Shown in pieces: positions 1 to 6,613 of a DNA stretch of 12,185 nucleotides. The position numbers were made by a program, and so were the translations under genes. Positions within the stretch are counted from its first letter, which is position 1; the number at the start of each line of letters is the position of its first letter. The notes under the pieces are model-generated. The model was given only the letters and a program-made list of their open reading frames with translations, had not been told where the DNA came from and did not search any database. The stretch spans positions 1 through 12,185 of the forward strand of contig SXHS01000053.1 of the NCBI GenBank assembly GCA_005773145.1. The letters are read 5' to 3'. The stretch comes from Planctomycetaceae bacterium. GTDB lineage: Bacteria; Planctomycetota; Planctomycetia; Pirellulales; Pirellulaceae.

Positions 1-102
1 GTTCGCCGCGACGTCGTCGAAGATCGTGAAGTTCGGGAACTGCTGGACGGCCTTCGCCACGTCGTTGAAGACCTCGAGGTTCTTCCGTTCCGTTTGCGCC
101 AA
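1..102 (-). other. Foreign-looking coding fragment, possible BON-domain N-terminus, abutting the broken ACP
   Basis: In a minus-strand frame different from the synthase, codons from 102 down to 1 read a coherent peptide starting LAQTERKNLEVFNDVAKAV and continuing with QQFPNFTIFDDVAAN to the window edge. Nearly all of its 34 codons end in G or C, unlike the mixed third positions of the synthase. The synthase frame here gives an implausible Ser/Arg/Thr-rich tail. The peptide resembles the start of BON-domain proteins, where a conserved FTIFDDV-type stretch precedes a GVVTL-type strand; that match is from memory and only suggestive. It looks like a fragment of an unrelated gene fused in by misassembly or rearrangement. 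Confidence 0.5.
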
Positions 103-3100
103 TCACCGTCTAGATCAGCGTCCAACTCCACGACTTCGGCCGGATAGCCTGTGTGTTCCACCACGAAGTTGATCAAGAAGGTTTCCAGATCGCCCAGGTC
201 AGCCGCAGCCGGCGTGTTTGTGTCCGGCGTCTGTAGGGACGCTGGCGTGGCGACCGGCGCCGGAACCATCACGGGTGCCACCACGGCTGGCATCGGCGGC
301 ACACTCGGCGCAACGACAGCCGTTGCCGTAGGTCGTTGCGTTTCGGTCATGCGGATCGCTGGGGAAGCCGGAGTGGCGACACGCGGCGAGGCGGGTGGCG
401 CGACTACGGAGTGTCGCGAAGGGGCCGACGCTGGCTCGGCGTGCGATGTGCCATTGGCGCCATTCCCAACGACCCGACTGGGTGGCAAGGAAGGTTTGGC
501 GGCAGGTTCGGCGGCTGATGCGTCGGCCGTCTTTTGGGCGGCCAGGCGCAGCTTGTCTCGCCTTCGTGCCGTGGCGTCAAAGTAGAGAATCTCCCGCGCG
601 GATTCGTTGGGCTGGGGTGCGGCCGCTGTCACGATCGTTGTCTCCCGAGAAGTTGCTAATGGTTTGTCCCAAACCCCCGTGCATTCGAGCAGAGCCTGGA
701 CATGCCACAACTGCTCAATGCCAGGTCGTTTGGGATTATCGCAAGCAATCACATCCGCTGTTGGGCCGAGGATACGTCGATTGATTTTTGTCAGCGCCTG
801 TTGCGGCCCGACTTCCAGCATGATCGTCGGAGCGTCCGCCGCGATGGTGCGGATCATTCGCTCATAATGAATCGGCATCATCATGTGCTGGACAAGGCCA
901 GCGCGAATATCATCGGGCGCATGCAGAACTCGATTCGTGACGGCCGTCATGAACGGCAAGCGAGGCGGCTGCAACCGGACATGGGCCAAAGCCCGTTCCA
1001 GAGCGCTGGCCGCGTGGTGCATATGAGGTGTGTGATAGGGGCAGGGGACGGCCAAAAGTCGCGATTGGTGTCCTTGTTGTGTCAGCAACTCGCTGAGTTG
1101 TGCGATCGCAGCTTGAGAACCACCGACAACCAATTGGTCCGGTGCATTGTAATTGGCAATGTAGACCGCTTCGCAGAGGGCATTGCCCAGGCCTTCGATC
1201 ACCGCTGCCGGGGCTGATGTCGCCAGCATGGCCCCCTGGCCACCATTGGCTAGAATGGCATCCGTGCGATAACGAGTGACTTGCAGGGCCGTTTCGAGAT
1301 CCCAGGTGTTCGCGGCCCACAGGGCTACGTACTCGCCATAGCTATGCCCCGCGCAGAGATCCGGCTGAATACCTCGAGCGCGAAGGGCCGCCATCATCAA
1401 TTGGTCCGCCAAGAGCATGACCGTTTGCGTGGCCCATACGTCTTGTCCCGCAGCGCCCGATTCGCTCCAAGCCATCTCGGCAAAGGTGGGGAGTTGCAGG
1501 CGACGCATGACCGCATCCATGCGATTCAATTCCTCTTGCACCTTGGGCATCTCCTGCACCAACTCGCGGAACATGCCGGCATATTGCGAACCCTGACCCG
1601 GAAACAGCACGGCAACCCGTGGCGTTCTCGCGTATCGCTGGCGAGCGTAGATTCCCTTGGCTTCCAATACAGCGCGACCAGCTGGGTCGAAGGCCTGTCG
1701 GGAGGCCAACTTAAGAAGTTCATGCAAACGCTCAGCAGAATCGGCGACGAGGGCCACGCGGGTGTGATCGCTGGGCAAAAACGGCTGCTGGCTTGCCCGG
1801 ACAAATGCCGCGCCCGGATCCTGTTGTGCCATCATCATCTGCTGTTGGACATCCGCCGAGGTGGAGCCGCCGAAGCGGCAGATGCGCCACTCAACGGATG
1901 AATTCGAATGTACTGTTGGCGTCTTGCTGCCTCGTTCGACGATGGCATGAAAGGTCACGCCATTATGGGTCGAGATCACCGCGCTTGCTTCGCAGGAGTC
2001 GGTAGTTGCCGGGGCCAATGGCGTGCGTGTCCGCGTCGTCGCGAGCAATGAGCTGCGTTGGATGGCGGGCGTGGGGACTTCGACCCCGAAGGTGGGGGGC
2101 ACCTCACGATGATGAATTTCCATGGTCGCCTTCAAGAGCGAGACGATACCCGACGCACCCCCGGTGTGGCCGATCTGCGTGATACCCTCGCTCACCAATA
2201 AGGGCGTGGAGCGACCCGCAGCCAAATGCATGGACTCGAGTGCCCGCATTCTTTCTTCATCGGATTCGCGACACCCGGTGCCATCGATTTCCAACACCGT
2301 CAACTCGTTGAGTGGAACCGCCGCGCGTTCCAGCGATCGCTGGACCGCCATCTGCATGGAGACCGACGCCGATGTGTGGTGCGCCACACCGACACCGCGA
2401 ATGATGGCATGCACCCGGTCACCATCGCGTTGGGCATCCGCCAGTCGCTTCAGCAACATCACGCAGACGCCTTCACCGGGGACGTAGCCATTGCCCTGGG
2501 AGTCCAAGAGGGAGTGTGGTGTTTTCTCGGTGCAGAGAATGCCGGCTAGAGCCAAACCCTCATAGGTCGGACGTCCCATGCGTCGCTGACCGCCAGCACA
2601 GAGCACCATGGTGTTGTCACCCGACACGAGCATGTCGATAGCGGAACTCAACGCAGCCATGGAGGAGCTACTACCGCAATCAATGGCGGCTGCACCTCCC
2701 ATCAAGTCCCACGATTTGGCGATGCGCGACGCCAATGAGCTGGTGCTGAAACTTCCTGTCTCATCAACCAAGGCGGGCCAGCGCTCTAAGAGCAAATCGG
2801 TGAACCGCGTCGTAATCTGGCGAATTCGATCCGGCGACATACCTCGCACCGTGAAGATATCGGTCAAGACTTGCGTCATTTCCGGTATCCGCAGCCCCAT
2901 TTGCAATTGGAATGAGAAGTCGCCGCCGAATTCCGTCCCGACCACGACTCCCACGCGTGAGCGATCAAAAGGCTTCTCCCGATAGCCGGCATCGGTCATG
3001 GCTTGGTCGGCTGCGTCCAACAGCATGAACTGCAAGGGATCTGCCTGCGCGATCTGTTTGGGAGGCAACTTATGGAGCCGCCAATCGTACTCAAAATCGG

Positions 3101-4805
3101 TAATGTAACCCCCGAGCGTGGTTGGGCTCTGAAAGGGGACGACGGTGGGATCGGACAAGTTGAGTCCTGCCGGCCAGCGATGGAGTGGGGCCGCAGACTT
3201 AGGGTCACGTCCCGAGCAGAGCAACTCCCAGAACGCCGCAGGGGTCGGGGCACCGGGGAGGATACACCCCATGCCAATGACGGCAATGTCGTCGGCTGGT
3301 TGGCGAGTCCCCTGAGCGCCGTCTGAGTCGCGCGGCGCCTGGGCCGAGACCGATCCATAGAAATTTCCTTCCCTTGCCTGCACGAGCGAGGGAACAAATT
3401 CATCCAGCACCACATGCATGTTCAGGCCGCCGATACCAAACGCATTGACCCCGGCGCGGCGAGGCCCGCCGTCGGCTGGTGCTTGCCACGGCTCGGGTGC
3501 CGTCGGCACATATACCGTTGCCTGGTCCCAATCCACCTTTGGATTGAGCTGTCGAATATTGATCGCTGGGGGAATCGTTTGATGCTGCATCGCGAGGATC
3601 GCCTTAATCACTCCGGCGATACCCGCGGTCTCCAGCGTGTGCCCGATGTTGGCTTTCACGCTGGTGATGGGGATCTTAACACCTGGCGGGAGATGATCCT
3701 TGAGGACTTCGCTCAAGGTCGTCAATTCGGTTGCATCCCCCAACTGAGTCGCTGTCGCATGCGCTTCGAGATATTGCAGGCGGCCGATTTCCACGCCATC
3801 ACGATAGGCATGTTGCATCGCCGCAACCTGTCCTTCCTTGCGGGGCGCCCACAGACTCTTGCCACGACCATCGGATGCCACCCCAAGCCCTCGCACGACC
3901 GCTTGAATGGGATCTCCATCCGCCAAAGCGCGATCGAGTGTTTTCATCAGCAAGGCCACATAGCCCTCGCCACAGATCAAGCCATCGGCTTCGGCGTCAA
4001 ACGGTCGCGATCCCGTGGCGCTCATCGCTTGGGCGTGCGCGAACAAGACCAGCGAATCCCCCTTGCAATCCGAGGCGCCACCGGCAATTGCCATGTCCAC
4101 CCGTCCGGTTTGCAGGGCCCGCGCCGCCAGCAGCATCGCCTGCAGCGACGAAGCACAGGCCGAGTTGAGGGCCAGATAGGGCCCCGTGAGACCAAACGCC
4201 TTGGTGATCGTCCCCGCGATCATGCTCGTGGAGACATCGGGCGAATCGACCTGACGATGCGGAAGGCGGGAACCAATTCGCTGCATGAAGGCTTGCAGCA
4301 CGGCCTGTTGCTCGTCCGCCGATAGGCTGCGAAATTCGTCGACATCGTGCAATATTCCTGCTGCCTCTTCGAGGCATGCGGCATACGTGTATTGGCCGGA
4401 GAGGATGCTCCCCTGCGCATGCCCGATGAACACGCCCGTATTCCGCAACGGAAGCGCGAAGGGGTCCATGCCCGCCTGGCGACACGCGGCTGCGGCCGCC
4501 TCACACATGCGAACGTGGGCGATGTCCACCGATCTTTCCAGCTCAATCGGGAGGGGACAAATCGTGCGATCCAGCGGACGATCCGAAACGAGCGCGCCGA
4601 GTTTCGAATAGGTCTTCCCGCGTACCCCCTTGCGGGGATCGAAGTAGAGCTGCTGATCCAGGACGTCTGCCGGCAACTCCCGCACCGCGCTCCGTCCCTG
4701 CACGACCAAATCCCAAAACTCAGCCAGGTTGTCAGCGCCGGGCAAACGGCAGCCCATGCCGATAATCGCCAGCGGAATCGCACTGTAGTCGGAAGTTGAT
4801 GTCAT
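1..4805 (-). CDS. Iterative type I fatty acid/polyketide synthase, PfaA/HglE-like (KS, CLF-like KS, AT, ACP), 3' end missing
   Basis: Large multidomain synthase expected to extend an acyl chain on its own carrier protein in the cytoplasm. The frame stays open for 1601 codons to the left edge, with no stop. KS1 (residues about 10-465) has the active cysteine C217 in NSACASS, H349 in EAHATAT, and K384 and H389 in KANIGH. A second KS fold (about 505-950) has lost catalytic residues (separate entry). The acyltransferase (about 1065-1365) has PGQGSQ, nucleophile S1155 in GHSYGE and H1258 in YHTP. A Pro/Ala/Val-rich linker (about 1385-1535) leads to an ACP beginning FLINFVVEHTGYPAEVVEL at 1543. Homology stops near base 102, before the phosphopantetheine serine, so the last 33 or so codons are not trustworthy. 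The start is supported by an AGGTG 6 nt upstream. It lies 73 bp downstream of the reductase gene and is probably cotranscribed with it. Family membership is clear; the product is unknown. KR, DH and further ACPs would lie beyond the break. Confidence 0.9.
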   Translation of the reverse strand, partial: MTSTSDYSAIPLAIIGMGCRLPGADNLAEFWDLVVQGRSAVRELPADVLDQQLYFDPRKGVRGKTYSKLGALVSDRPLDRTICPLPIELERSVDIAHVRMCEAAAAACRQAGMDPFALPLRNTGVFIGHAQGSILSGQYTYAACLEEAAGILHDVDEFRSLSADEQQAVLQAFMQRIGSRLPHRQVDSPDVSTSMIAGTITKAFGLTGPYLALNSACASSLQAMLLAARALQTGRVDMAIAGGASDCKGDSLVLFAHAQAMSATGSRPFDAEADGLICGEGYVALLMKTLDRALADGDPIQAVVRGLGVASDGRGKSLWAPRKEGQVAAMQHAYRDGVEIGRLQYLEAHATATQLGDATELTTLSEVLKDHLPPGVKIPITSVKANIGHTLETAGIAGVIKAILAMQHQTIPPAINIRQLNPKVDWDQATVYVPTAPEPWQAPADGGPRRAGVNAFGIGGLNMHVVLDEFVPSLVQAREGNFYGSVSAQAPRDSDGAQGTRQPADDIAVIGMGCILPGAPTPAAFWELLCSGRDPKSAAPLHRWPAGLNLSDPTVVPFQSPTTLGGYITDFEYDWRLHKLPPKQIAQADPLQFMLLDAADQAMTDAGYREKPFDRSRVGVVVGTEFGGDFSFQLQMGLRIPEMTQVLTDIFTVRGMSPDRIRQITTRFTDLLLERWPALVDETGSFSTSSLASRIAKSWDLMGGAAAIDCGSSSSMAALSSAIDMLVSGDNTMVLCAGGQRRMGRPTYEGLALAGILCTEKTPHSLLDSQGNGYVPGEGVCVMLLKRLADAQRDGDRVHAIIRGVGVAHHTSASVSMQMAVQRSLERAAVPLNELTVLEIDGTGCRESDEERMRALESMHLAAGRSTPLLVSEGITQIGHTGGASGIVSLLKATMEIHHREVPPTFGVEVPTPAIQRSSLLATTRTRTPLAPATTDSCEASAVISTHNGVTFHAIVERGSKTPTVHSNSSVEWRICRFGGSTSADVQQQMMMAQQDPGAAFVRASQQPFLPSDHTRVALVADSAERLHELLKLASRQAFDPAGRAVLEAKGIYARQRYARTPRVAVLFPGQGSQYAGMFRELVQEMPKVQEELNRMDAVMRRLQLPTFAEMAWSESGAAGQDVWATQTVMLLADQLMMAALRARGIQPDLCAGHSYGEYVALWAANTWDLETALQVTRYRTDAILANGGQGAMLATSAPAAVIEGLGNALCEAVYIANYNAPDQLVVGGSQAAIAQLSELLTQQGHQSRLLAVPCPYHTPHMHHAASALERALAHVRLQPPRLPFMTAVTNRVLHAPDDIRAGLVQHMMMPIHYERMIRTIAADAPTIMLEVGPQQALTKINRRILGPTADVIACDNPKRPGIEQLWHVQALLECTGVWDKPLATSRETTIVTAAAPQPNESAREILYFDATARRRDKLRLAAQKTADASAAEPAAKPSLPPSRVVGNGANGTSHAEPASAPSRHSVVAPPASPRVATPASPAIRMTETQRPTATAVVAPSVPPMPAVVAPVMVPAPVATPASLQTPDTNTPAAADLGDLETFLINFVVEHTGYPAEVVELDADLDGDWRKRNGRTSRSSTTWRRPSSSSRTSRSSTTSRR
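201..650 (-). repeat. Low-complexity Pro/Ala/Val/Thr linker between AT and ACP (within the synthase)
   Basis: Residues about 1385-1535 of the synthase are dominated by Pro, Ala, Val, Thr and Ser, with short recurrent PAVV/VVAP units and no recognisable fold. This is typical of flexible tethers that let a carrier protein reach several catalytic domains in PfaA-type synthases. On the opposite strand it produces a Gly/Ala/Thr-rich open frame that should not be annotated. Confidence 0.7.
1955..3295 (-). other. Degenerate second ketosynthase domain, chain-length-factor-like (domain within the synthase)
   Basis: This domain has the KS fold landmarks (IAVIGMGCILPG at its start, GYVPGEG, QIGHTGGASG) but not the condensing triad. 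Aligned without gaps to KS1, the catalytic cysteine is replaced by S712: the motif reads DCGSSSSM where KS1 has NSACASSL. The first histidine is D841 in EIDGTGC, and the lysine before NIGH is I875 in ITQIGH; H880 is kept. The C-terminal FGxGGxNxH signature has also decayed, to THNGVTFH. Loss of the cysteine with retention of the fold is typical of chain-length factors (KS-beta) and of the second KS-like domain of PfaC/OrfB-type PUFA synthases, which pair with an active KS. I infer the same structural role here. The cysteine two residues before S712 could in principle be displaced rather than lost, but spacing to the downstream Gly-Gly motif argues against that. Confidence 0.75.
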
Positions 4806-4811
4806 TCCAAG

Positions 4812-4816
4812 CACCT
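4812..4816 (-). promoter_or_regulatory. Ribosome binding site of the synthase gene
   Basis: AGGTG sits 6 nt before the ATG at 4805, a good Shine-Dalgarno match at good spacing. The residues right after this ATG run into the KS opening motif IIGMGCRLPG, so it fixes the start. Confidence 0.6.
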
Positions 4817-4878
4817 ATTAATCAAAGCGGCATCGCCACCAAACATCGAATTTGAACCGCGCGACCGGACGTAATCTG

Positions 4879-6387
4879 TCAGGTCGGAGAAGCGAATCGG
4901 GCGAGCGAGCGGGACTCGGCCGCCGAGTCCATCAGCTGTGCAAGAATCGCTGCCAGTTGTGAGGGGGACGACGTGTTCCCTTCGACCAGCACTCTTCCCC
5001 GACGGACAGCCTCTTCCACTGTCAGGCTGCCATCGGCCAATCGGGCAAATGTTTCGCTATTCAGGTAACAATGGGTTTGGCTCTTTCCATCGGCCCCCAT
5101 TTCGACCCCTACCAAGCGTCCCCCTTGCAGTAGGAGCTGCCATTTCCCGCCGCCACAGCCATTGATCTGGAGCGTCACTCGGCTCGCGCCGTCATGATCC
5201 CCCGTCGACACCTGCATGGACCGCTCGGAGTTCGTCAGCCAACGATCGAAGAATCGGTGCTGGTCGAATGGCTTGTCCACCTTCACGTACTTGGGAGTCG
5301 GGAAATTGTTCTCGACCGGCCAGCGGGCCACGCGCATCAACAGATCGAAATCCATCGTGGGGCACGGCAATTGCGGAAGGGCTCGCTGGGAGTTGGTCAA
5401 GTCGAAAATCGGATCATCGCGCCAGTGGGACTGATAGATCAGCAATCGATCGTGAAAGAGTTTTTCGTAAACATCTAGCTCGTCCGAACGAAGCGGCGTC
5501 GAGTTCGGCTTTTTGCCATATCGCAACATGGCTTCTTGTACGATCGACTGAAAAAGCTTCACGCTAACCGGCTGTGGAGCCGCCAGGTGATAGGTCTCGC
5601 CGTGGAGTTCGGGGTGAGTGATCACGTGCGCCATTGCGGACGTCAGCCAATCCACGGGAACAAAATTCTTTCCTTCATTGCCGCTCAACCCCAGTCGCTG
5701 AAAAAAACGCTCGTTCATTTCCGCTGGTGGAATCGTGCCGGCAAATGAGTGGGCCAATTGCAATGGGAGATAGAATCCATGAAAATTGGACGTGAACCCG
5801 GTGCGAGAATCGCCAATCACGCTGGCAGGACGAAAGATCGTTGTCTGCTCGAATCCGGAAAATTCACGCAACATTTTTTCCGCGAGCAGCTTGCTCTCTT
5901 CGTAGACATTTCCTAACGTCTGACCAACATCCAACTCGTCCTCCCGCACGCGTCCCGTACGCAACCCGCAGATGTAGGCGGTTGAGACGTGATGAAAGAA
6001 ACGCACCCCCGATTGTTGGCAAAAATCGAGCATATTCCGCATCCCATCGACGTTGGTACGATGCGGTTCGCCACGACTGTCCGGGCGAAAGACCATGGCA
6101 GCGGCACTGTGTACGACCGTATCGACATGGGATTGAACCCACTGGACATGCGGCGTTGACAAGCCGAGCATCGGCCCGTTGACGTCCCCTTGTAGGATGA
6201 CGGGACGGGGGAGCAATCGCCCCTGCTCCGCCTCCCAAGGGGCCAAAACGGCTTCCAAACGATCCTCGGCGGACTGCAGGCGACTGGGACGCACCAACAC
6301 AGCCAGGGGGACATCCGCAGCCAACAATTCTCGCAATAGATAACGTCCAACGAGACCAGTGACACCGGTCAGCAGGTGATAAGCCAT
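4879..6387 (-). CDS. NAD(P)-dependent thioester reductase / SDR-e oxidoreductase fused to a C-terminal SCP2 domain
   Basis: A 502-residue cytoplasmic protein. The N-terminal part is an extended short-chain dehydrogenase of the thioester-reductase/fatty-acyl-reductase group. It has a nucleotide-binding GVTGLVG (G8, G11, G14), VVHSAA near 91-96, catalytic S135/T136 in HVSTAY, and Y162 and K166 in YEESK. Residues about 404-486 look like an SCP2 sterol/lipid carrier domain: VTLQINGCGGGKWQ, then a hydrophobic strand, then ETFARLADGSLTVEEAV and a GRVLVEG strand. Such reductases typically release an acyl chain from an ACP as aldehyde or alcohol. With the synthase 73 bp downstream on the same strand, I infer that its substrate is the synthase product and that SCP2 shields the chain. 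No clear Shine-Dalgarno precedes the ATG, but the Rossmann motif begins at residue 6, so the start is secure. It could alternatively act on a free or CoA-bound lipid. Confidence 0.85.
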   Translation of the reverse strand: MAYHLLTGVTGLVGRYLLRELLAADVPLAVLVRPSRLQSAEDRLEAVLAPWEAEQGRLLPRPVILQGDVNGPMLGLSTPHVQWVQSHVDTVVHSAAAMVFRPDSRGEPHRTNVDGMRNMLDFCQQSGVRFFHHVSTAYICGLRTGRVREDELDVGQTLGNVYEESKLLAEKMLREFSGFEQTTIFRPASVIGDSRTGFTSNFHGFYLPLQLAHSFAGTIPPAEMNERFFQRLGLSGNEGKNFVPVDWLTSAMAHVITHPELHGETYHLAAPQPVSVKLFQSIVQEAMLRYGKKPNSTPLRSDELDVYEKLFHDRLLIYQSHWRDDPIFDLTNSQRALPQLPCPTMDFDLLMRVARWPVENNFPTPKYVKVDKPFDQHRFFDRWLTNSERSMQVSTGDHDGASRVTLQINGCGGGKWQLLLQGGRLVGVEMGADGKSQTHCYLNSETFARLADGSLTVEEAVRRGRVLVEGNTSSPSQLAAILAQLMDSAAESRSLARFASPT

Positions 6388-6509
6388 GATGAAGAACCAA
6401 ATACGTCAGGGCCAGCCATGGCCGGAAAGCGGCAGTTCCCAACGGGACTTTTCGCCGCAACCTTCATGCTATTTGGAAGCCTGGGTGGGTTCAATTATTT
6501 TCGCTGAGA

Positions 6510-6528
6510 TTGTCGATTAATCCGACAA
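6510..6528. promoter_or_regulatory. Inverted repeat, candidate operator
   Basis: Six-base arms TTGTCG and CGACAA flank a 7-base centre. It lies 123 bp before the reductase start and 85 bp past the permease stop. No T-run follows on the minus strand, which argues against a terminator, so an operator for a dimeric regulator is the more natural reading. Confidence 0.35.
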
Positions 6529-6549
6529 GGCAATTGCGCCAGCTCATGA

Positions 6550-6572
6550 CAATCGCTGCAATCAGGGCAATC
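6550..6572 (-). repeat. Three GATTG direct repeats at 9-nt period
   Basis: GATTG occurs three times at exact 9-nt spacing in the spacer upstream of the lipid operon (CAATC on the plus strand at 6550, 6559 and 6568). Direct repeats of this kind can bind response regulators, though the period is shorter than a helical turn and chance is possible. Confidence 0.3.
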
Positions 6573-6613
6573 GATACGGTCGGTCGTTGAGCGATCGAGA
6601 ACTGGCAAGCCGC

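Larger units (their letters stand above)
6388..6613. promoter_or_regulatory. 226-bp spacer upstream of the lipid operon, probable promoter region
   Basis: No supportable gene here. It holds a 19-nt inverted repeat at 6510-6528 (arms TTGTCG/CGACAA, 7-nt centre) next to an A/T-rich stretch at 6491-6502, and three GATTG words on the minus strand at an exact 9-nt period (6550-6572). A short GGCCA/TGGCC hairpin lies in the presumed leader at about 6412-6425. No convincing consensus -35/-10 pair is visible. The spacer suggests that the reductase/synthase pair has its own promoter rather than reading through from the ABC transporter genes. Confidence 0.45.

Noticed and set aside
151..585. Gly/Ala/Thr-rich 144-codon plus-strand frame
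   Set aside because: It is the complement of the Pro/Ala/Val linker of the synthase, and the low complexity explains the missing stops.
3414..4325. 303-codon plus-strand open frame
   Set aside because: It lies opposite KS1 of the synthase, whose active-site motifs are intact; the product is Arg/His-rich and is a shadow.
1..4805. Frameshift inside the synthase gene
   Set aside because: I checked the minus-strand frame codon by codon from 4805 to 1 and found no stop or loss of domain homology before about base 102, so the gene is continuous up to the left-end join.
6490..6547. 18-codon minus-strand frame in the spacer before the reductase
   Set aside because: Very short, no ribosome site and no membrane or signal character; it overlaps the inverted repeat that better explains the sequence.
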